Part shown: piece by piece, positions 1 through 5,330 of the stretch | Layout: each line of letters starts with the position of its first letter | Position numbering within the stretch: the stretch's first letter is position 1 | NCBI GenBank assembly: GCA_025361665.1 | Contig: JANYKF010000244.1 | Location: forward strand, 1-5,663 | DNA from: Clostridiaceae bacterium | GTDB taxonomy: Bacteria > Bacillota > Clostridia > DSM-8532 | Length of the DNA stretch: 5,663 bases | Reading direction: 5' to 3' | Made by a program: the position numbers and the translations under genes | Notes under the pieces: generated by a model | Databases searched by the model: none | What the model was told of the DNA's origin: nothing | What the model saw: only the letters and a program-made list of their open reading frames with translations

Positions 1-35
1 TGAAGCAAAAGTACGAAAGTACATGTGAGTTAGAA

Positions 36-68
<33 letters not shown>

Positions 69-69
69 T

Positions 70-96
70 GTGAGGGGCAACAGACATTCCCTTCAC
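70..96 (+). ncRNA. Putative group II intron domain VI stem
   Basis: GTGAGGGG at 70-77 pairs with CCCTTCAC at 89-96 over eight positions with one G-U, leaving an 11-nt loop that contains several adenosines. Domain VI normally follows domain V within a few bases and carries the bulged branch-point adenosine, and this stem sits exactly there. No clearly bulged adenosine stands out in the 3' arm, so the branch point and the splicing route (branching or hydrolysis) remain open. Confidence 0.6.
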
Positions 97-112
97 TCAG
101 AATATAAGTTTG

Positions 113-120
113 AAAGGAGT
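113..120 (+). promoter_or_regulatory. Ribosome binding site that favours a TTG start at 127
   Basis: AAAGGAGT ends 6 nt before TTG at 127-129, an ideal spacing. The next in-frame ATG codons at 148 and 157 lie about 28 and 37 nt from this site and have no Shine-Dalgarno of their own. The site lies in the 3' exon of the intron, just beyond its end. Confidence 0.6.
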
Positions 121-139
121 GTCGAGTTGTCTACTCGAC
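121..139 (+). promoter_or_regulatory. Hairpin over the translation start of the ABC ATPase gene
   Basis: GTCGAGT (121-127) and ACTCGAC (133-139) are perfect inverted repeats, seven base pairs around a 5-nt loop. The stem-loop starts two bases after the GGAG core and encloses the likely TTG start codon. There is no T-run after it, so it is not an intrinsic terminator. It could lower translation initiation, or bring the Shine-Dalgarno closer to the ATG at 148 if that is the true start. The function is inference; the inverted repeat is directly visible. Confidence 0.5.
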
Positions 140-1212
140 GGGAAACCATGAGCGTGATGCTGACCACATCAAAACTGACCAAGGCATTTCGCGCCAAGAT
201 CAAGGAGCCTGGCCTTTCCGGCAGTTTTCGGGCCATCCGTCATCCGCAGTATCGGGAGATTGTCGCGGTGGACGGCATCGATCTGGAGGTGGAACGCGGT
301 GAAATGCTGGCCTTCCTTGGACCAAACGGAGCGGGGAAATCAACCACCATCAAGATGCTGACCGGAATCCTGACACCCACATCGGGCTCCATGACGGTAG
401 CGGGTCTGACACCGGGAAAGGATCAGCGTGCCCTCGCATATAGGATCGGAAGCGTATTCGGCCAGAAATCCATGCTCTATTGGCATTTGCCGGCACTCGA
501 CAGTTTTCGCCTGCTCGGGGCCATCTATGATGTGGAAGGCGCCGTTCTGCAAAAACGCCTAAACGCGCTGGTGGAATTGCTGGAGATTGGGGAGCATCTG
601 AAAACGCCGGTCCGCAAGCTGTCACTTGGAGAGCGCATGCGGTGTGAAGTGGCCGCATCCTTGCTGCACAAGCCGGAAATCCTCTTTCTGGATGAACCCA
701 CGATCGGGCTGGATGTGGTGGTGAAGGCGAAAATCCGGGAAATGATCAAACGAATCAACCGGGAGGAGGGCGTTACCGTCTTTCTGACCAGCCATGATAT
801 CGGGGATGTGGAACAGCTGTGCCGGCGCGCCGTGATCATCAACCACGGAAGAACGGTCCTGGACAGCACCCTTGCGGAAATCAAGCATAGTTATCTGCGG
901 AAAAAGATCATCCGGGTGCAATATGTTCAGAATATAGACTGTGCGGCCTTTTCCGGGTTTGCCATCCTGCAGTGCAAAGACAACGAGGCGGTTCTGGAAG
1001 TGGATGCACTGGCGAACTCCATGCATGAAACCATGACCCGCATCATGGCTGTCGGGGAAGTGGCCGATGTGACGATATCGGACATGCCGATGGAGGAAAT
1101 CATCTCCGCCATTTTCCAGCAGGGAACGGGTAGGAGCCCTAACACAAGTGAAACAGCTGAATTCATGACTCATGAAGCGGATATCAGGAGGCAGGGAGGT
1201 GTCGTGGAGTGA
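127..1212 (+). CDS. ABC-2 type transporter ATP-binding protein
   Basis: This is the cytoplasmic ATPase of an ABC-2 type exporter; it should dimerise and energise the two permeases encoded next. Numbered from TTG 127 (361 residues), Walker A GPNGAGKST is at about 65-73, the Q-loop glutamine at about 113, the signature LSLGERMR at about 165-172, Walker B ILFLDEPT at about 185-192 and the switch histidine (TSHD) at about 223. All key residues are present. The signature form and the GLDVV sequence after Walker B resemble the COG4586 group, whose members pair with ABC2_membrane_6 permeases. The C-terminal 100 or so residues form the usual accessory domain. TTG is chosen for its Shine-Dalgarno; ATG 148 (354 residues) is the alternative. 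An upstream ATG at 43 lies inside the intron and is not credible. The gene overlaps the next by 4 nt (GTGA). The substrate is unknown. Confidence 0.9.
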   Translation: MSTRRETMSVMLTTSKLTKAFRAKIKEPGLSGSFRAIRHPQYREIVAVDGIDLEVERGEMLAFLGPNGAGKSTTIKMLTGILTPTSGSMTVAGLTPGKDQRALAYRIGSVFGQKSMLYWHLPALDSFRLLGAIYDVEGAVLQKRLNALVELLEIGEHLKTPVRKLSLGERMRCEVAASLLHKPEILFLDEPTIGLDVVVKAKIREMIKRINREEGVTVFLTSHDIGDVEQLCRRAVIINHGRTVLDSTLAEIKHSYLRKKIIRVQYVQNIDCAAFSGFAILQCKDNEAVLEVDALANSMHETMTRIMAVGEVADVTISDMPMEEIISAIFQQGTGRSPNTSETAEFMTHEADIRRQGGVVE

Positions 1213-2003
1213 AGCGGTTCTTTCGGAAATACGGCGCAGTCATGCGGGCAGCCATGCAGAACAGCACCATATACACGCGAAACTTCATCTTCGGATCGCT
1301 CTTTCTCGGATTGGCGCTGTTCCTGTTCCTGCAGCTGTGGGAGAAAGTGGCGGGCAGTCGCGGACAGGTTGCGGGATACAGCCTCAACCGGCTGCTTTGG
1401 TACTACACGGTGGCGGAAATCGTCATGCTGACGCGAAGCGACATCATGGAGCGCCTCAACGGCGACATCCGTTCAGGTGATGTGGCGATCCAGCTCCTGC
1501 GGCCGTACCACTACCTGACGAGCCTGTTCGCGGATGCATTCGGGCAATTGCTGCTGCGTCTGACCCTCAACATCCCGATTGGGTTCGTCATGGCGATGGT
1601 GCTGGTAGGCCCGCTGGAAGGATTCCAACCGACACACCTGCCCTTCGTGATCCTGTCCATCTTCCTCGGCTTGTTTCTCAGCCTGTCCATGGAGGCGCTC
1701 ATCGGTCTTTCATCCTTCTGGACCGAGGATAATTCGGCCTTTTACTGGATTTCACAGAAACTGGCCTTCATGCTCGGGCTGTTCCTTCCGCTTGAAATGC
1801 TGCCGGCCTGGCTGCGCGGCATTGCGCTGTTCCTGCCGTATCCGTATATGATTTACGCTCCGGCACGACTGGCTTCCACTTTTTCATGGGAATCCTGCCT
1901 GCAGTTGATGCCGATCCAGCTGCTGTACTGCCTTGTGATTTTCGGGCTGGCCCACCTCGTATACCGGAAGGGGGCGAAGATGGTACATGCGAACGGCGGA
2001 TAA
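1209..2003 (+). CDS. ABC-2 family transporter permease (first subunit)
   Basis: This 264-residue integral membrane protein is one half of the exporter channel. Hydrophobic segments lie at about 27-45, 61-75 (weaker), 112-134, 144-170, 179-201 and 231-252, matching the six-helix ABC-2 plan. The cytoplasmic motif DIRSGDVAIQLLRPYHYL at about 86-103 is typical of ABC2_membrane_6 (COG4587-like) permeases, and the tail with YRKGAKMVHANGG is also typical. The length is normal for the family, so the gene looks intact. It starts at GTG 1209, which overlaps the ATPase stop, with GGGAGGT at 1194-1200 as ribosome binding site; this implies translational coupling. The substrate cannot be told from sequence. 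Confidence 0.9.
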   Translation: MKRFFRKYGAVMRAAMQNSTIYTRNFIFGSLFLGLALFLFLQLWEKVAGSRGQVAGYSLNRLLWYYTVAEIVMLTRSDIMERLNGDIRSGDVAIQLLRPYHYLTSLFADAFGQLLLRLTLNIPIGFVMAMVLVGPLEGFQPTHLPFVILSIFLGLFLSLSMEALIGLSSFWTEDNSAFYWISQKLAFMLGLFLPLEMLPAWLRGIALFLPYPYMIYAPARLASTFSWESCLQLMPIQLLYCLVIFGLAHLVYRKGAKMVHANGG

Positions 2004-2631
2004 GAAGCAACGACCCATCATGACAGGGAAAGAGAACCCCGGCGTGAAAAAACAGCAGAACCGGAATGCTGTTAAACAAGAGAACCGGAATGCGATGTTG
2101 CGGGAGAACCGGAATCTTGTCGGACAAAACTCCAAAAATGCCGTGAATTTACATCTGCGGCTCATATGGGATTACTTCCGCACCAACCTGGCTTCCGCCA
2201 TGGAATACCGGGTCAGCTTCCTCACGCAGGCTGTTGGGATGGCCATCAACGATGTGTTCTTTTTGTTTTTCTGGTGGATGGTTTTCCAGCAGTCGGGGAA
2301 CCTGGGCGGATACGGCTTCCGCGACGTGATGTCCATCTGGGCGCTGTCCGCGTCCACGTTCGGGTTGCTGCACATCGTCTTCGGCAATGTCCGACGCCTC
2401 AATGCCATCGTGCAGAGCGGTGAACTGGATATTTTCCTGCTGCAGCCACGCGACCCTTTCATTCATGTGCACACTGCCCGCATGAACTTTTCCGCGTGGG
2501 GAGATTTCGTCTATGCGTTCATCCTGTTCTTCGCAATTTCCGGGTGGAACCCGGGAAGATGGCTGCTGTTCCTCATCTTCACGATTGCAGGCTTTCAATC
2601 TGCCGGTTTGTCTCGGCGTCCTGGCCATTGA
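1987..2631 (+). CDS. ABC-2 family permease (second subunit), truncated by deletion/frameshift
   Basis: This would be the second permease of the exporter. Residues 54-203 match the family: an N-terminal amphipathic stretch (LRLIWDYFRTNLASAMEYR), hydrophobic segments at about 79-103, 112-133 and 175-203, and the motif IVQSGELDIFLLQPRDPF at about 141-158 that corresponds to the permease-1 motif. After AGF at 203 the frame reads an unrelated 11-residue tail and stops. The normal C-terminal tail continues in the next frame (2594-2719). Core plus tail come to about 190 residues against roughly 260 in the family, so about 75 residues seem lost as well as the frame. The N-terminus carries an unusual 50-residue hydrophilic extension with four octapeptide repeats. 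Start ATG 1987 overlaps permease 1 by 17 nt and has a purine-rich GGAAGGGGGCG upstream; ATG 2020 and GTG 2044 are alternatives. It is probably non-functional. Confidence 0.8.
   Translation: MRTADKKQRPIMTGKENPGVKKQQNRNAVKQENRNAMLRENRNLVGQNSKNAVNLHLRLIWDYFRTNLASAMEYRVSFLTQAVGMAINDVFFLFFWWMVFQQSGNLGGYGFRDVMSIWALSASTFGLLHIVFGNVRRLNAIVQSGELDIFLLQPRDPFIHVHTARMNFSAWGDFVYAFILFFAISGWNPGRWLLFLIFTIAGFQSAGLSRRPGH
2056..2151 (+). repeat. Four tandem 24-bp repeats encoding an octapeptide
   Basis: Within the N-terminal extension of the second permease, AGAACCGGAAT recurs at 2057, 2081 and 2105, exactly 24 bp apart. The encoded octads are QNRNAVKQ, ENRNAMLR, ENRNLVGQ and a diverged NSKNAVNL. The pattern is ENRNxxxx, rich in Asn, Arg and Gln. 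The identity at DNA level over the first three units suggests recent slippage or duplication; the fourth unit is degenerate. The extension is absent from typical members of the permease family as I know them. Confidence 0.75.
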
Positions 2632-2719
2632 CATCGGTGCCGTGATTTTGGCAAGGCAGGTTTTCAAAGCCGGGTTGAAGCGGTATGCCTCAGGGAACCG
2701 GATGGGGGCGCGCATGTGA
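2594..2719 (+). pseudogene. Out-of-frame C-terminal remnant of the second ABC-2 permease
   Basis: Read in the frame one base after that of the upstream permease, this stretch encodes FNLPVCLGVLAIDIGAVILA, a hydrophobic helix, followed by RQVFKAGLKRYASGNRMGARM and a TGA stop. A last membrane helix followed by F..GL+RY.SGN is the typical end of COG3694-like ABC-2 permeases. It has no start or ribosome binding site of its own, and belongs to the gene that begins at 1987. Together they indicate an internal deletion with frameshift near 2590-2600, or a sequencing or assembly error there. Confidence 0.75.
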
Positions 2720-2752
2720 ATGAAGATGCAGTTTGAATAGGAGCTGAATGAA

Positions 2753-3304
2753 ATGGAGGCTGCAATGAAAGGGAATGTGTCATTATTGGATGTGAAAATC
2801 GAGTCGGAGCGGTTGATTCAGGTCCCGATCACAATGGCTTACGCAGAGTCAATATTCCGGGAGTTTACTGATGAAATCACACGATTCATGTATCCGCCGA
2901 CACCGGTTGTCCTGGAGGAAACTGTCACGTTCATCAAAAGCGCGATGGTTTCGCTGAACGACGGAACAAACCTACAAATGGTGGTCCAGGACAAGACCAC
3001 CGGCGAATTCCTTGGTTGCTCGGGCGTTCATGAATTGGGCCAGGCCATGCCGGAATTGGGGATATGGATCAAGAAAGGCGCCCATGGCCGGGGAATCGGC
3101 ATGGAAGCCGTTTCAGCCCTGATGACATGGGCCTGGACCAATTTGGCATGCGAGAATCTCACCTATCCCGTTGACCGTCGGAATACCGCAAGCAGAAGAA
3201 TTCCGGAACTTCATGGCGGCGTTGTCATGAAAGAATGGAAAGAGATCAAGCAGAATGGGTTTGAATTGGATTTGGTTGGATACCAGATAGGCAGGCACCC
3301 ATGA
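2753..3304 (+). CDS. GNAT family N-acetyltransferase (RimJ/RimL-like)
   Basis: This 183-residue protein should transfer an acetyl group from acetyl-CoA to an amine on a protein or small molecule; the substrate is unknown. The acetyl-CoA pyrophosphate-binding motif is at about 107-120 (KKGAHGRGIGMEAV, including the GRGIG turn). It is preceded by the ELGIWI strand (101-106) and followed by NTASRRIPELHGG (144-156), the N-x-x-S-x-x-x-x-E-x-x-G-G signature of the RimJ/RimL (Acetyltransf_3) branch. Length and motif order are normal, so it looks intact. The ribosome binding site AGGAG at 2739-2743 sits 9 nt before ATG 2753; ATG 2765, with GGAGG just upstream, is an alternative start five codons... 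shorter by four residues. It lies 33 nt behind the broken permease and might be co-transcribed with it, but no functional link is evident. Confidence 0.88.
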   Translation: MEAAMKGNVSLLDVKIESERLIQVPITMAYAESIFREFTDEITRFMYPPTPVVLEETVTFIKSAMVSLNDGTNLQMVVQDKTTGEFLGCSGVHELGQAMPELGIWIKKGAHGRGIGMEAVSALMTWAWTNLACENLTYPVDRRNTASRRIPELHGGVVMKEWKEIKQNGFELDLVGYQIGRHP

Positions 3305-3345
3305 CGCGCTGTCCGGACGTCGTGCGATATTTATTCCAGGCGCAT

Positions 3346-3394
3346 GACCTCAAGGCAATTATGATACAATTGCATGAGAATGTGACCTGAGGTC
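3346..3394 (+). promoter_or_regulatory. Nested dyads around an extended -10 promoter element
   Basis: TGATACAAT at 3362-3370 fits the extended -10 form TGnTAnnAT; there is only a weak -35 candidate (ATGACC at 3344-3349, spacer 15). It is framed by the inverted repeat GCAATT (3355-3360) and AATTGC (3368-3373), and further out by GACCTCA (3346-3352) and TGAGGTC (3388-3394). The right outer arm is itself inside a palindrome, GACCTGAGGTC (3384-3394). The arrangement suggests a repressor or activator site at a promoter for the two genes starting at 3487, with a leader of about 110 nt. This is inference from sequence shape only. Confidence 0.4.
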
Positions 3395-3486
3395 GCATAT
3401 CTGGGTTGCGAAAGCCCATTGATATTGCCGAACGGTTTGACGGGAAGGTCGGATGTAATGACTGCAAGGATTGATGGAAAAGCCGT

Positions 3487-3996
3487 ATGATGAATTACGA
3501 TGCCCTGATGAATGTTCTTTCGGATATGGAGAAGGTGGCAAAGGCACTCGAAGTTGAACCTTTCTCCATTTATTTCATGGGCGGATCGGCTTGCATCCTG
3601 GGCAGATACAACGATCGGGCGACAAGGGATTTTGATTTCGTCGACCTTTCGTATCCTGCGTCTCTGGGAAAAGTGATACGGTACTTGAGCGATTTCGACA
3701 TGCTCGAATATGAGAGCACGGTCTTGTCGCCTTCTTATCAGACGAGAGCCATGAAACTGGAACAGTTTTCCTACCTGAATTTATATGTCCTGGCCAAGGA
3801 AGACATTATTGTCAGTAAAATCATCAGGATGGAAGCGAAGGATTTGGAGGATATGGATCTTCTGACAGGTGACAGCGATAAGGGGTTGATTTTGCGCATC
3901 ATCGAAGAAGTATTGCAGAGAAAAGACCTGTTTCCGTCCAAAAGGGAGGCATTCATAAAGAATTTGCCAATCTTCCGGGAGAAGTACCGTGTATAG
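3487..3996 (+). CDS. DUF6036/AbiEii-like nucleotidyltransferase-fold protein
   Basis: This 169-residue protein has the hallmarks of small nucleotidyltransferase-superfamily proteins related to DUF6036 and AbiEii. There is a GGSACIL turn at 32-38, then RATRDFDF at 44-51, in which D48 and D50 are candidate metal-binding residues of the DxD type. A C-terminal segment LAKEDIIVSKIIRMEAKDLEDMDLL at about 102-126 corresponds to the family's 'EDLIASKL.R...KDleDi' region. The family includes antitoxin-like or abortive-infection proteins, but the activity of this member is not known. ATG 3487 and the next codon ATG 3490 are equivalent starts; the ribosome binding site is weak (GGAAAAG at 3476-3482). 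The base composition looks more AT-rich than the flanking exporter and cheR genes, which suggests horizontal transfer. It overlaps the next gene by 8 nt. Confidence 0.75.
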   Translation: MMNYDALMNVLSDMEKVAKALEVEPFSIYFMGGSACILGRYNDRATRDFDFVDLSYPASLGKVIRYLSDFDMLEYESTVLSPSYQTRAMKLEQFSYLNLYVLAKEDIIVSKIIRMEAKDLEDMDLLTGDSDKGLILRIIEEVLQRKDLFPSKREAFIKNLPIFREKYRV

Positions 3997-4348
3997 GATT
4001 TTTTGTGAAAGCTTCAGAAATTATCTGGGTTTATTTCCGAAAGATGCGAAAAGGGTTGAATATCGCGGTGCAATTGCCTTGCCACTTGCACTCCTCTGCG
4101 ATGCAGCCCTATTCGACGCTGAAAAGGAATCAGAAACGGAACGATATAGAAAGATAAGTGATTTGCTGTACCATATGAAGCAAAACGTTGCGAAGTACCC
4201 CGCCCTTAAGGCCTTCCTGTGGACACTCGAATCAAGGGGATTTTCAGGAAAGCGATATGGAATGGTCAGCAGCGGGGATCTGGAAGAGCAGGTCAAGCTG
4301 GTCATCATGCTGCTGAAACTGACTTATTGGGAAGAAGCCGTTTCGTAG
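3989..4348 (+). CDS. Small helical protein of unknown function, coupled to the nucleotidyltransferase
   Basis: I do not recognise this 119-residue protein. It has no signal peptide or convincing membrane segment and appears mostly helical: hydrophobic patches at 28-42 (AIALPLALLCDAALF) and 103-112 (KLVIMLLKLT), with a charged middle at 43-70 (KESETERYRK, then YHMKQNVAKY). GTG 3989 overlaps the nucleotidyltransferase stop by 8 nt, with GGGAG at 3977-3981 and a 7-nt spacer, so the two genes are almost certainly translated together. A HEPN toxin (R-x4-6-H motif) was considered; no such motif is present. The context suggests a two-component module in which this protein works with the nucleotidyltransferase-fold partner, possibly as toxin, antitoxin or binding partner. 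Confidence 0.7.
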   Translation: MYRIFCESFRNYLGLFPKDAKRVEYRGAIALPLALLCDAALFDAEKESETERYRKISDLLYHMKQNVAKYPALKAFLWTLESRGFSGKRYGMVSSGDLEEQVKLVIMLLKLTYWEEAVS

Positions 4349-4381
4349 AGGCCGTCCACCCAGGGGCTGTTTCATGAATGC

Positions 4382-4420
4382 GGTTCATCAAAGGTTCATC
4401 AAGGGCCATTCGGGCTATTC
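4382..4420 (+). repeat. Two adjacent tandem direct repeats upstream of cheR
   Basis: GGTTCATCAAA (4382-4392) is followed without gap by GGTTCATCAAG (4393-4403), and then GGGCCATTC (4403-4411) by GGGCTATTC (4412-4420). Each pair differs at one base. They lie just upstream of, and partly overlap, the putative -35 region of the cheR promoter. They could be binding sites for a tandem-binding activator or the product of local slippage. Confidence 0.6.
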
Positions 4421-4444
4421 AGCAACCTGGACCAGGTGTATAAT
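4416..4444 (+). promoter_or_regulatory. Putative cheR promoter
   Basis: TATAAT at 4439-4444 is a perfect -10 hexamer. At 17-bp spacing the -35 position reads TATTCA (4416-4421), a weak three-of-six match, as expected for an activator-dependent promoter. Transcription would start near 4451, giving a leader of about 45 nt before ATG 4496 and excluding the in-frame GTG at 4436 as start. Confidence 0.5.
4425..4437 (+). promoter_or_regulatory. Perfect palindrome in the promoter spacer, candidate operator
   Basis: ACCTGGACCAGGT is a perfect 13-bp inverted repeat (six-base arms, one central base). It fills most of the spacer between the putative -35 and -10 elements of the cheR promoter. A dimeric regulator bound here would block or reshape the promoter. 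No known regulator is recognised. Confidence 0.5.
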
Positions 4445-4495
4445 GGCAGTCAGATAACGAGCCTGCGAAAAAATCGCCGCCTTCAGGGAGCTGCC

Positions 4496-5323
4496 ATGAT
4501 CAAGGATGTGGACAAGGTCATCCGGGCAATGAGCCAGGTTTGTGGAAAAGACATCGCCATGTTCGAGGTGTCTTTTCTGGCCAAGGTGATTGAAAAAAGG
4601 CGGAATGCGCTTGACATCAAGACAATATCCTCATACTGCGGATATTTGGAAAAGAGCGCGGTGGAAGCCGAAGCCTTTTTCGACTCCCTGAACATCACCT
4701 ACAGTGAATTTTTCAGAAACCCGCTGACTTTCGCCCTGCTTGAACAATGGATCCTGCCAAGGCTTGTCGAACAGAAATCTGGCGAAGAAGAGATCCGCGT
4801 CTGGTCCGCCGGGTGTTCCGCAGGTCAGGAAGCCTATTCCATGGCCATGCTGCTGGACAAGCTGGGATCTGTGGCCGGCAGCGAGGTCCACTTTCGTGTT
4901 TTTGGTACGGACATTTCCACCTCGGCCCTTGCTCTGGCAAGAGAAGGTGAGTACGACCAGGAATCGGTTCGAAATGTAAAACTTGGACAGCTTCAGCGTT
5001 ACTTCATCAAAAATGGTGATAAGTATAACGTTGTACCGCATCTGAGAGAACACATCAGTTTCTCGGTTTTCGACCTGCTGGATCCGGTTTCCGCCAACCC
5101 TCCCGAAAGCATATACGGAGACTTCGACATTGTCTTCTGCAGCAACCTCCTGTTCTATTATGCGCCCGCCATACGGGATTTCATCCTGCAAAAAGTATGC
5201 CAATCCATATCGGCCCGCGGATATCTGATAACCGGGGAAGCGGAGAGGGCCATGTTGGAACGAATGGACGGAATGAAAATGATGGCCCCGCCGGCGGCCA
5301 TTTTTCAAAGGAAAAGGAGGTGA
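4496..5323 (+). CDS. cheR: CheR-type protein-glutamate O-methyltransferase
   Basis: CheR transfers methyl groups from S-adenosylmethionine to glutamates of chemoreceptors for adaptation. Of 275 residues, about 1-75 form the helical CheR N domain, ending in NITYSEFFRN (66-75), the counterpart of the usual 'T.FFR' motif. The SAM-binding motif is RVWSAGCSAGQEAYSMAM at about 101-118, then FGTDIS (136-141), an aspartate in FDLLDP (192-197) and FDIVFCSNLLFYY (210-222). Family members usually read ATGEEPYS and FCRNVLIYF, so SAGQEAYS and FCSN are departures, as is the end ITGEAERAML (245-254) where 'GHSESL' is common. It may act on a non-classical receptor, but the fold is clear. ATG 4496 is chosen because GGGAG (4486-4490) lies 5 nt upstream and the promoter at 4439 rules out GTG 4436. 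Its TGA lies inside the next gene's ribosome binding site, so the two are coupled. Confidence 0.88.
   Translation: MIKDVDKVIRAMSQVCGKDIAMFEVSFLAKVIEKRRNALDIKTISSYCGYLEKSAVEAEAFFDSLNITYSEFFRNPLTFALLEQWILPRLVEQKSGEEEIRVWSAGCSAGQEAYSMAMLLDKLGSVAGSEVHFRVFGTDISTSALALAREGEYDQESVRNVKLGQLQRYFIKNGDKYNVVPHLREHISFSVFDLLDPVSANPPESIYGDFDIVFCSNLLFYYAPAIRDFILQKVCQSISARGYLITGEAERAMLERMDGMKMMAPPAAIFQRKRR
5316..5323 (+). promoter_or_regulatory. Strong ribosome binding site overlapping the cheR stop codon
   Basis: GGAGGTGA is a full anti-16S match and contains the cheR TGA stop (5321-5323). It sits 7 nt before ATG 5331. Ribosomes ending cheR would land on this site, which supports translational coupling of the two genes. 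Confidence 0.8.
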
Positions 5324-5330
5324 GGGTTTC

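Noticed and set aside
81..108. CAGACA and TATAAG as a promoter (16-bp spacing)
   Set aside because: The -35-like sequence lies in the loop of intron domain VI, and the transcription start would fall near 115, removing most of the ribosome binding site.
121..139. Hairpin as an intrinsic terminator
   Set aside because: No T-run follows and it sits on the start of a gene.
622..1173. Long open frame on the minus strand
   Set aside because: It mirrors the ABC ATPase coding sequence; no ribosome binding site or recognisable domain, and the + frame has complete ABC motifs.
1172..1480. Small open frame across the ATPase-permease junction and other internal + strand frames (for example 2166-2423, 4740-4979)
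   Set aside because: All overlap well-supported genes in another frame and their products are composition-driven, without domains or ribosome binding sites.
3311..3318. GTCCGGAC palindrome after the acetyltransferase gene as a terminator
   Set aside because: The stem is only 4 bp with no loop and no following T-run; no convincing terminator was seen in 3305-3345.
3487..4348. MNT-HEPN (type VII) toxin-antitoxin pair
   Set aside because: The second protein lacks the R-x4-6-H HEPN motif and the first has an RATRDFDF rather than the minimal-nucleotidyltransferase SDxD form; only a looser resemblance is claimed.
4436..4495. GTG 4436 as the start of cheR
   Set aside because: No Shine-Dalgarno precedes it, the added 20 residues are not family-like, and it overlaps the palindrome and TATAAT of the putative promoter.
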